From Propionibacterium sp. (lineage in GTDB: Bacteria; Actinomycetota; Actinomycetes; Propionibacteriales; Propionibacteriaceae), in NCBI GenBank assembly GCA_012719335.1, contig JAAYAO010000243.1, forward strand, positions 1 to 9,793: a stretch of DNA of 9,793 nucleotides, given 5' to 3'. Shown here in pieces: positions 1 through 4,923 of the stretch. Both the position numbers and the translations under genes were made by a program. The notes beneath the pieces are model-generated. The model saw nothing but the letters and a program-made list of their open reading frames with translations, was not told the origin of the DNA and searched no databases. Within the stretch, counting starts at the first letter, position 1. Each line of letters starts with the position of its first letter.

Positions 1-65
1 AGAGCGGGTAGATCGATGACCGCAGACGTGTCAAGAAGCGCGGCCGAAGTGTGACGCTCAGGCAC
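1..65 (-). CDS. VapC-type PIN-domain toxin, N-terminal fragment (cut by window edge)
   Basis: Only the first 21 codons are in the window; the rest lies beyond position 1. The reading frame opens with GTG at 65-63 and gives MPERHTSAALLDTSAVIDLPA. The segment LLDTSAVID is the typical first strand of a PIN domain, and D12 would be the first of the acidic residues that bind the catalytic metal. PIN toxins of the VapC type are ribonucleases that cut tRNA or rRNA and are neutralised by their antitoxin. The GTG lies inside the last codons of the upstream antitoxin gene, giving an 8-nt overlap, as is usual for translationally coupled toxin-antitoxin pairs. The family call rests on a short motif plus context. 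The subfamily and whether the gene is intact cannot be judged here. Confidence 0.72.
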   Translation of the reverse strand, partial: MPERHTSAALLDTSAVIDLPA

Positions 66-312
66 GGGGATCGATGCCCTGGTCGAGCGCATCGTCGACA
101 TCGTGGAAGAAGGCATCACGATCGATTGCCGGGGAGCCCGCAAAGATCCGTTCGACCTGGCTGCGGTCGACGAGCCGTGGCCGATGAAGGGGAACGAGCT
201 CACCCACCGGCTTCTCGTGCCGCGTGATGACGAAGGACTGCCCCTCGTCAACGGCTCGTAGGATGCGTGCGCTGTCGTTGCGCAACTCTCGCTGACTGAT
301 CGTCCGACTCAT
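58..312 (-). CDS. Phd/YefM-family antitoxin (VapB-type partner of PIN toxin)
   Basis: The product is 84 aa. Residues 1-42 (MSRTISQRELRNDSARILRA onward, then EGQSFVITRHEKPVGELVPL) match the Phd/YefM antitoxin fold: an N-terminal helix-rich DNA-binding dimer with the conserved F-x-I/V-T-R-x-x-x-P-V pattern. The acidic C-terminal tail (about residues 60-84, rich in D) is the expected toxin-binding part that becomes ordered on the partner. The frame stays open upstream to 420, but the homologous region begins at this ATG. A TANNNT -10 box 7 nt before it and the lack of a Shine-Dalgarno sequence fit a leaderless start here. The antitoxin would bind and silence the toxin that follows with an 8-nt overlap, and repress its own promoter through the palindrome at 322-340. 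Phd-type antitoxins are often paired with PIN toxins in actinobacteria. Confidence 0.9.
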   Translation of the reverse strand: MSRTISQRELRNDSARILRAVDEGQSFVITRHEKPVGELVPLHRPRLVDRSQVERIFAGSPAIDRDAFFHDVDDALDQGIDPRA

Positions 313-319
313 GTGGATT

Positions 320-325
320 AGCGTA
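320..325 (-). promoter_or_regulatory. Putative -10 box of the antitoxin-toxin operon (leaderless)
   Basis: On the minus strand the hexamer TACGCT (TANNNT type) ends 7 nt before the antitoxin ATG. Transcription would then begin at or next to the A of ATG. No Shine-Dalgarno sequence lies between them and no clear -35 box is seen. The hexamer overlaps one arm of the 322-340 palindrome. Confidence 0.45.
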
Positions 326-340
326 GCAGTGAGTGCTACG
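322..340. promoter_or_regulatory. Palindromic operator for toxin-antitoxin autorepression
   Basis: CGTAGCA (322-328) and TGCTACG (334-340) form a perfect 7-bp inverted repeat with the 5-nt spacer GTGAG. It ends 9 nt upstream of the antitoxin start codon and covers most of the putative -10 box, so a bound antitoxin dimer would block RNA polymerase. Known Phd/YefM antitoxins bind short palindromes at this place. Function here is inferred from symmetry and position. Confidence 0.6.
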
Positions 341-356
341 GCTCCTTCGGGGTCAT

Positions 357-380
357 CCGCACGAATCTTCCTTGGTGCGG
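357..380. other. Short inverted repeat upstream of the toxin-antitoxin operon
   Basis: CCGCAC (357-362) and GTGCGG (375-380) form a perfect 6-bp inverted repeat with a 12-nt loop, about 45 nt upstream of the antitoxin start. It could be a secondary regulator site or chance in GC-rich DNA. No function is assigned. Confidence 0.2.
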
Positions 381-519
381 TCCCTCGGGTCAATCGCGGT
401 CTGCCCAACCGTCGGCTCAATACCCGTCTGGTGGTCGCACTGTGCGCTGGATCATCATGAGGTGATTACCGAGGGCGAAGAGTTCGACCCGTTCCCCCTG
501 AGCTCCACCATCCCCCGTG

Positions 520-544
520 CCCCTGCCAGTTCGCTGGGCAGGGG
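520..544. other. Strong hairpin with TTCG tetraloop
   Basis: CCCCTGCCAG (520-529) pairs with CTGGGCAGGGG (534-544) around the loop TTCG (530-533), with a single extra G in the 3' arm. On the plus strand it is followed by TCTTCGTGTCGTTG, which is only moderately T-rich. It could be a terminator, or the 3' end of a small RNA transcribed rightwards from the gap after the toxin-antitoxin module. No gene in the window clearly needs it. Confidence 0.4.
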
Positions 545-644
545 TCTTCGTGTCGTTGAGCCTCGGATGAGCCGCGCGCCAAGCTCTCCTGAAAGCCACT
601 CCGGTCGTCTTCCCCGCGCCCGGGCCTGCCGACTTGCGTGCGGT

Positions 645-697
645 CGAGGGCTCGCTGCCGACGACGTCAAGAGCCCTCGGGTATCGGCCGGGGGCTC
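645..697. other. Two mutually exclusive hairpins sharing a central arm
   Basis: The arm GAGCCCTCG (671-679) can pair perfectly with CGAGGGCTC (645-653; 17-nt loop). Extended to GAGCCCTCGG (671-680), it can instead pair with CCGGGGGCTC (688-697; 7-nt loop, one G-T wobble). Only one stem can form at a time, which is the layout of an attenuator-type switch. If the FKBP transcript starts at the leaderless position near 722, however, this DNA is not transcribed from that promoter. It would then be a double-stranded inverted-repeat site overlapping the -35 area. Confidence 0.4.
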
Positions 698-709
698 GCG
701 GGCTTTCAG

Positions 710-715
710 TAGGCT
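710..715 (+). promoter_or_regulatory. Putative -10 box of the FKBP-peptidase unit (leaderless)
   Basis: TAGGCT (TANNNT type) ends 6 nt before the FKBP ATG, with no Shine-Dalgarno sequence between them. This predicts a leaderless transcript starting at or beside the A of ATG at 722, the same arrangement as at the antitoxin gene. No clear -35 box is seen. Confidence 0.4.
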
Positions 716-721
716 GACCCC

Positions 722-1096
722 ATGAGCATCGAAAAGCCCGACGTCGACTTTCCCGGCGGCCCACCGCCGGACGAACTGCAGATCACCGACGTGATCGTCG
801 GGGACGGCCCCGAAGCGCAGAAGGGCATGCGCGTCCTGGTGCATTACGTCGGGGTCTCCTACGACACCGGTGAGGAGTTCGACGCCTCCTACAACCGTGA
901 CCAACCGTTGGCCTTCACCCTCGGCGCCGAACAGGTGATCACCGGGTGGGACCGCGGCATCCAGGGCATGCGGGTCGGCGGCCGCCGGCAGTTGATCATT
1001 CCCCCGTACCTCGCCTACGGCGATCAGGGTGCCGGTGGCGTGATCGGCCCGGGCGAAACGCTGATCTTCGTCTGCGATCTGGTGGCCGTGCGCTGA
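722..1096 (+). CDS. FKBP-type peptidyl-prolyl cis-trans isomerase
   Basis: The 124-aa product is a single FKBP domain (about residues 30-124) behind a short Pro-rich N-terminus. It would speed cis-trans isomerisation of X-Pro bonds during protein folding. With no signal peptide or membrane segment it should be cytoplasmic. Every residue that lines the FKBP12 active site has a counterpart: Y42, F53, D54, F65, V72, I73, W76, Y99 and F116. The segments VHYVG, FDASY, VITGWDRGIQGM and PPYLAYG are family hallmarks, so the enzyme should be active and able to bind FK506-type ligands. The length is typical of small actinobacterial FKBPs. The start ATG has no ribosome-binding site but follows a -10-like box by 6 nt. 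The S9 peptidase gene follows after only 5 nt, so the two are probably co-transcribed. Confidence 0.95.
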   Translation: MSIEKPDVDFPGGPPPDELQITDVIVGDGPEAQKGMRVLVHYVGVSYDTGEEFDASYNRDQPLAFTLGAEQVITGWDRGIQGMRVGGRRQLIIPPYLAYGDQGAGGVIGPGETLIFVCDLVAVR

Positions 1097-1101
1097 CGGA
1101 C

Positions 1102-3030
1102 ATGTCCGAACTGCCGTACGGCTCCTGGCCGTCACCGCTCACCCCCGAGGATCTCACCGGCATCGTCACCCCGGCCGAGCCGCAATTGGACGGCACCTGG
1201 CTGTGGTGGCTGGAATCCCGCCCCGATCAGGGCGGTCGCACCAGCCTGTGGCGCCGGGACGTGAACGGTGACCGGGCCGCGGAGGAGATCACCCCCGGCG
1301 CCTGGAATGTGCGCAGCCGGGTGCACGAGTACGGCGGCGGTGCCTACGCGACCCACCAAACCTCCGCGGTGATCTCGAACATCACCGATGGCCGACTCTG
1401 GTTGTTCGAGGCCGGGGAGGAACCGCGTCCGCTGACCGCCGAGGGGGCGGACGTGCGGTTCGGCGATCTGCGCATCATCGGCCGGCAACGTCTGGTCGTG
1501 GCGGTGCGCGAGGACCATCGGGTGCCGGACGAGCCGGTGAACACGATCGTCGCGATCGACATGGACGACGCGAAGCCCGGCTTCGGCACCATCCTGTGCG
1601 CCGGCGCCGACTTCTACGCCTCCCCCGAACTGTCCACCGACGAACGCATCGCCTGGTGCGAATGGGATCACCCGTCGATGCCGTGGGATGCCACTCGGAT
1701 CATGGTCGCCGGCTGTCGACGTGGCCCGCACGGTCTGCCGGTGGTCACCGACCCGTTCGCGATCGCCGGCGGCGACGACGAGTCGGCGATTCATCCGCGC
1801 TGGATCCCCGGTGAGGGGCTGCTCTACCTCACCGACCGGGACGGTTTCTGGAACCTGCACCGGTGGACCGACGACTCCCACGAGTCGCTGCTCACCCGCG
1901 ATGCCGACTTCTGCGGGCCGATGTGGCAGTTGGGGCAGAACCCGTACGCGGTGGTCGACGGCGAAACCGTGGTGTGTTCCTGGTGGACCGACGGGCAGGC
2001 CACGATCGGCACGGTCGACCTGACCAGTGGCGAGTTCACCACCCTGAACACGCCGGCCTGTGGGGTCACCGCCCTGGTCGGTAGTGCCGGACGATGTGCC
2101 GCCCTGGTGCAACACCGCGATCGCGGCCCCGCACTGGTGGTGCTCGATCTGGACGACCGGGAGTGGTCGGTGCTGCGCCGCTTCGACCTGCCGTTGACCC
2201 GGGAGGACGCGAGCATCCCGACCGCGGTGACCTGGCGCAACCACGGCCATGACGTGCACGGCTGGTTGTGGCAACCCCACCTGCCCGGCCACACCGGGCC
2301 GGCCGGCGAACTGCCCCCGCTGCGGGTGATGTGTCACGGCGGCCCGACTGCGCACGTGTCTGCGGCGATGAACCTCACCACCCAGTACTGGACGACCCGT
2401 GGTTTCGCGGTGCTGGCGGTGAACTATTCCGGCTCCACCGGCTACGGCCGGGATTACCGGCAACGGTTGCGCGGCCAATGGGGTGTGTTGGACGTCGCCG
2501 ACTGCATCAGCGGGGCCCGCGAACTCATCGACGACGGCGTGGTGGACCCGGCCCGGGTCAGCATCGAGGGCGGGTCGGCCGGCGGGTTCACCACCTTGCA
2601 GGCGCTGTGCACCACCAACCTGTTCGCCGCCGGCATCAGTTGGTACGGGGTGGCCGACCCGACGATGCTGGCCCGCGACACCCACAAGTTCGAGTCGCGC
2701 TATCTCGATTCGTTGATCGGCCACTACCCCGAACAGCGCGACCGGTACCAGGAGCGCTCCCCGCTGTTGCATGCGGACCGGATCAGCGCCCCGATCCTGT
2801 TGTTGCAGGGCACCGATGACCACGTGGTGCCACTGAATCAGGCCCAAGCGCTGGCCGAGGCGGCCCGGGCAGCCGGACGCCGGCACGCGCTGGTGGTGTT
2901 CGAGGGTGAGGGCCACGGTTTCCGCAAGGCCGAGACGGTGATCGCCGCGGTGCAGGCCGAGGAGTCGTTCCTGGCCCAGTTGTACGGGTACACCCCCGCG
3001 CATCCGGTGCCGCAGCTGAAGTTGGCGTGA
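1102..3030 (+). CDS. S9 family (prolyl oligopeptidase-like) serine peptidase
   Basis: The 642-aa product has the two-part plan of family S9: a propeller-like N-terminal region (about residues 1-390, with repeated W/Y/G-rich blades) that filters substrates, and a C-terminal alpha/beta hydrolase. Visible hydrolase motifs are CHGGP, the stretch NYSGSTGYGRDY, the nucleophile elbow GGSAGG with S492, GTDDHVVP with catalytic D573, and GEGHGF with catalytic H605. The order Ser-Asp-His and the spacing are those of the family, most like the S9C acylaminoacyl/dipeptidyl peptidase group. There is no signal peptide, so it should cleave short peptides in the cytoplasm. The frame is open upstream to 946, but ATG 1102 lies just 5 nt after the FKBP stop and begins the conserved N-terminus (MSELPYGSWPSPLT). 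Exact substrate preference cannot be read from the sequence. Confidence 0.95.
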   Translation: MSELPYGSWPSPLTPEDLTGIVTPAEPQLDGTWLWWLESRPDQGGRTSLWRRDVNGDRAAEEITPGAWNVRSRVHEYGGGAYATHQTSAVISNITDGRLWLFEAGEEPRPLTAEGADVRFGDLRIIGRQRLVVAVREDHRVPDEPVNTIVAIDMDDAKPGFGTILCAGADFYASPELSTDERIAWCEWDHPSMPWDATRIMVAGCRRGPHGLPVVTDPFAIAGGDDESAIHPRWIPGEGLLYLTDRDGFWNLHRWTDDSHESLLTRDADFCGPMWQLGQNPYAVVDGETVVCSWWTDGQATIGTVDLTSGEFTTLNTPACGVTALVGSAGRCAALVQHRDRGPALVVLDLDDREWSVLRRFDLPLTREDASIPTAVTWRNHGHDVHGWLWQPHLPGHTGPAGELPPLRVMCHGGPTAHVSAAMNLTTQYWTTRGFAVLAVNYSGSTGYGRDYRQRLRGQWGVLDVADCISGARELIDDGVVDPARVSIEGGSAGGFTTLQALCTTNLFAAGISWYGVADPTMLARDTHKFESRYLDSLIGHYPEQRDRYQERSPLLHADRISAPILLLQGTDDHVVPLNQAQALAEAARAAGRRHALVVFEGEGHGFRKAETVIAAVQAEESFLAQLYGYTPAHPVPQLKLA

Positions 3031-3100
3031 GGGCCGGCTGCGTCGGTTCGGCGGCAGCGACGCGGGGCATGGAGAGACGTCCGCGGTCAGCCGGCGGGGG

Positions 3101-3142
3101 TTTCGACACGGGCACTACGTGCCCGGCTCAACCAGCGTGAGG
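3101..3142 (+). repeat. REP-like palindromic element, copy 1 (complete)
   Basis: The element reads TTTCGACA, then a perfect 7-bp stem (CGGGCAC 3109-3115, GTGCCCG 3119-3125, loop TAC), then CTCAACCAGCGTGAGG (3127-3142). A conserved TTTCGACA head and CTCAACCA foot around a variable GC-rich hairpin resembles a dispersed palindromic repeat that I recall from actinobacterial intergenic regions. That recollection is not checked here. The last 25 nt (3118-3142) recur exactly 37 nt downstream. Confidence 0.65.
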
Positions 3143-3145
3143 GGA

Positions 3146-3179
3146 GGCACGCTTCGTGCCCGGCTCAACCAGCGTGAGG
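3146..3179 (+). repeat. REP-like element, copy 2 (head missing)
   Basis: Positions 3155-3179 repeat 3118-3142 exactly (25 of 25 nt). The hairpin is present in changed form, GGCACG (3146-3151), loop CTT, CGTGCC (3155-3160), showing a compensated stem with a different loop. The TTTCGACA head is absent, so this copy looks like a partial tandem duplication of copy 1. Confidence 0.6.
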
Positions 3180-3193
3180 AGGTTGCTGCGTCG

Positions 3194-3242
3194 ATTGAGC
3201 AGCCGCCTCGGCGGCGTGTCGCTCGTGCTGAGCTACGTCGAA
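3194..3242 (-). repeat. REP-like element in inverted orientation, with an adjoining fragment
   Basis: Read on the plus strand this is ATTGAGC, the stem GCCGCC (3202-3207) TC GGCGGC (3210-3215), then CGTGTCG (3215-3221). That is the reverse complement of the foot, a different stem, and the head of the 3101 element. A further decayed piece, TGAGCTACGTCGAA (3229-3242), has the same foot-to-head order without a stem. Both lie head-out toward the yggS-like gene. Confidence 0.45.
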
Positions 3243-3255
3243 GTGAAATCAGCAG

Positions 3256-3268
3256 CTCAACCGGCGTG
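3256..3268 (+). repeat. REP foot sequence overlapping the yggS-like stop codon
   Basis: CTCAACCGGCGTG matches the CTCAACCAGCGTG foot of copies 1 and 2 at 12 of 13 positions. Read on the minus strand it encodes the last residues His-Ala-Gly and the TGA stop of the YggS-family protein. It may be a repeat insertion that supplies the end of the gene, or chance similarity. Confidence 0.4.
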
Positions 3269-3976
3269 TGGCGGGCGTTCGCCGAAGATGGCGCGGCCGA
3301 TGCGCACGACGGTGGCCCCTTCGGCGATCGCGGCTTCCAGGTCGCCGGACATGCCCATGGACAGTTCGGCCCAGTCGCCGGCGGCCGAGGCGACCGGGTC
3401 GGCGGCGATCGCATCGCGCAGGGTGCGCAGAGTGCGGAAGCATTCCCGGGCCCGGTCCGGGTCGGGGTCGGCGATGGTCATCAGACCCACCGGGTGCAAC
3501 CGGTCGAACCCGGCCAACTCCCGGGCCACGTCGAGGGTCTCGGCGGGGGTGACCCCGAACTTCGAGTCCTCGGCCGAGGTGTTCACCTGCAGGTACACCC
3601 GCAGGGGTCGTCCGGTACCGCGCAGCCCGTCGGCGGCTGCCAACCGGCGGTGCAGTTCGGCGGCCAGGCGCAACGAGTCGAGCGATTGCACTTCGTCGGC
3701 GAAGGCGAGGACGTCCTTGGCCTTGTTGGTCTGCAGGTGCCCGATGATCGACCAGGAGATGCCCAGGTCGGCCAGTTCGTTCGCCTTGGCCCTGGCTTCC
3801 TGCACCCGGTTCTCCCCCACCGTGGTGATGCCCAGCCCGGCCAGTTCGCGCACCCGTTCGGCGGGCCAGGTTTTCGCCACCGGCAGCAGCCGCACCTCCT
3901 CCGGGTTCCGTCCGGCGGCCCGGCAGGCGTCGGCGATGCGCTGCTGGACGCGCTGCAGGTTCTCGGCGAGGGTCAT
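3257..3976 (-). CDS. YggS/PROSC-family pyridoxal-phosphate homeostasis protein
   Basis: The 239-aa product belongs to the YggS/PLPBP family, cytoplasmic single-domain TIM-barrel proteins that bind pyridoxal 5'-phosphate, keep its free level in check and have no known catalytic reaction. The PLP lysine is K35 in LLPVAKTWP. Other family signatures are the segments GENRVQEARAK, WSIIGHLQTNKAK, VNTSAEDSKFGV, GLMTIAD, SMGMSGD and VRIGRAIFG. The length is normal. I chose ATG 3976 because it overlaps the preceding gene's TGA as ATGA; an in-frame GTG two codons earlier (3982) is the alternative. It is the last gene of the moxR operon and probably depends on translational coupling, since no clear Shine-Dalgarno sequence precedes it. 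The final codons and the stop lie in a sequence that resembles the neighbouring REP-like repeat. Confidence 0.94.
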   Translation of the reverse strand: MTLAENLQRVQQRIADACRAAGRNPEEVRLLPVAKTWPAERVRELAGLGITTVGENRVQEARAKANELADLGISWSIIGHLQTNKAKDVLAFADEVQSLDSLRLAAELHRRLAAADGLRGTGRPLRVYLQVNTSAEDSKFGVTPAETLDVARELAGFDRLHPVGLMTIADPDPDRARECFRTLRTLRDAIAADPVASAAGDWAELSMGMSGDLEAAIAEGATVVRIGRAIFGERPPHAG

Positions 3977-4923
3977 GGCCACCGCGCCGCGATCGACGCG
4001 ACCCCGACCGCGGCCACCAGGGCGAACACCAGCCCCAGCCCGGCGTAACGCGTGGTCACCTGCCGGCTCTCGGTGGCGTACCCCACCGACGAACCGATGT
4101 CCTCGTAGACCTCCTTCAGCTCACCGGCGCTGGCGGCCCGGTAGGCCTGCCCCCCGGAGGCTTCGGCGACCCGTTCGAGCTCCTCGTACTCCACCGGCAC
4201 CCGCTCGCGGCGGCCGTTGATCTCGGTGTACCCGTTCTGGGTGCCGTAGGCGATCGTGTAGACGGGCACATCCTGACGTTTGGAATCCTCCGCGGCCATG
4301 ATCGGATCCCGCCCGACGGTGGTCTTGCCGTCGGACAACAACACGATCCGGGCCGGCACGACCGCCCCCGGGTCGTCGGGGTCGGGCGGCACCGTGGCCA
4401 GGGAGGCCAGGGCGGCGTAGATGCCCTCACCGATCGCGGTGGCCCGGTCGAGTTGCAGGTTGTTGATCGCCGACAACACCCGGCCGTGTTCGGTGGTCGG
4501 CTCGACCAGGGTGGTGGCGCTGCCGGCGAAGGCGACCAGCCCCACGTTGTACTGGTTCGGCAGCGATTCGACGAACGACCGGGCCCCGTCCTGAGCGGCG
4601 GCCAGCCGGTTGGGTTCGACGTCCTCGGCCTGCATCGACAGGGAAACGTCGACCACCACCACGATGGTGGCCCGTTCCCGGGGCACCCGCACGTCCTGTT
4701 TGGGCATCGCGAAGGCGACGGTCAGCGACACCAGGCTGAGCAGGGCGGCCACCACCGCGACATGGCGCAGCCAGCCCCGCGGTTGCGGCAGCACCAGGGC
4801 CAGCGCGTTGCGCCGACCCCGGCCCTTGCGGCGCCGGTCGAGCAGGGCGATGTAGGTGATCGCCAGAATCGGCACCAGCAGCAACAGCCAGAGCCGGTGC
4901 GGTGCCAGGAACTCGATGAACAT
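3973..4923 (-). CDS. BatA-like VWA-domain membrane protein (second paralogue)
   Basis: The 316-aa product has two N-terminal membrane segments (about residues 11-28 and 52-73), a von Willebrand A domain (about 85-275) and a C-terminal membrane segment (about 292-313). This is the BatA architecture. The metal-ion-dependent adhesion site is intact: DVSLS with D92, S94 and S96, then T162 in RATAIGEG, and D198 in LLSDGK. The VWA domain likely faces the outside and binds partner proteins through the metal. The start is placed at ATG 4923, which shares one base with the previous gene's TGA (TGATG). An in-frame ATG three codons upstream (4932) gives 319 aa and cannot be excluded. It is clearly homologous to the upstream neighbour along its whole length; the two share VPRERAT, LSDG, TIAYGT and GGQAY blocks. 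It overlaps the yggS-like gene by 4 nt. Confidence 0.92.
   Translation of the reverse strand: MFIEFLAPHRLWLLLLVPILAITYIALLDRRRKGRGRRNALALVLPQPRGWLRHVAVVAALLSLVSLTVAFAMPKQDVRVPRERATIVVVVDVSLSMQAEDVEPNRLAAAQDGARSFVESLPNQYNVGLVAFAGSATTLVEPTTEHGRVLSAINNLQLDRATAIGEGIYAALASLATVPPDPDDPGAVVPARIVLLSDGKTTVGRDPIMAAEDSKRQDVPVYTIAYGTQNGYTEINGRRERVPVEYEELERVAEASGGQAYRAASAGELKEVYEDIGSSVGYATESRQVTTRYAGLGLVFALVAAVGVASIAARWP

Larger units (their letters stand above)
341..721. other. Intergenic region without a convincing gene, containing strong inverted repeats
   Basis: This stretch of about 380 nt separates the minus-strand toxin-antitoxin module from the plus-strand FKBP gene, so it is a divergent intergenic region. 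Open frames exist on both strands, for example 333-725 plus and 417-764 minus. Their products are Arg/Ser/Pro-rich, lack recognisable motifs, and run into the flanking genes on the wrong strand or frame. No tRNA cloverleaf is visible. Three inverted repeats stand out: 520-544 with a TTCG loop, 645-653 with 671-679, and 671-680 with 688-697. A -10-like box for the FKBP gene sits at 710-715. The region may hold a small RNA or regulator sites; nothing more can be supported. Confidence 0.5.
3031..3256. other. Convergent intergenic region made largely of REP-like repeats
   Basis: This stretch of about 225 nt lies between the stops of the plus-strand peptidase gene and the minus-strand yggS-like gene. 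It contains no supported gene. It holds a weak inverted repeat just after the peptidase stop (GCGTCG 3040-3045 with CGACGC 3058-3063) and then palindromic repeat elements in both orientations from 3101 on. No T-tract is present. Any transcription termination here must come from the GC-rich stems alone or from Rho. Confidence 0.6.

Noticed and set aside
481..500. tRNA T-arm-like sequence AGTTCGACC
   Set aside because: The flanking bases do not form a 5-bp T-stem, and no anticodon or acceptor stem can be built around it on either strand.
333..725. Plus-strand open frame of 130 codons in the gap before the FKBP gene
   Set aside because: The product is Arg/Ser/Pro-rich without a motif, has no ribosome-binding site, and overlaps the antitoxin promoter/operator and the FKBP promoter.
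417..764. Minus-strand open frame ending in the plausible-looking tail VELFALGNHLMMIQRTVRPP
   Set aside because: The tail looks protein-like, but the rest is low-complexity Arg/Pro/Gly and the start lies inside the FKBP gene on the opposite strand. A short gene using only the tail lacks a start codon with a ribosome-binding site.
1132..3003. Long open frame (623 codons) on the minus strand opposite the S9 peptidase gene
   Set aside because: The plus-strand frame encodes a complete peptidase with all catalytic motifs. The antisense product is His/Gly/Arg/Val-rich with no motifs, typical of mirror frames in GC-rich genes.
3118..3179. CRISPR-like repeat-spacer pair
   Set aside because: There are only two exact copies of 25 nt with a 12-nt interval, the interval forms part of a hairpin with the repeat, and no cas gene is present. 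A REP-like palindromic element explains it better.
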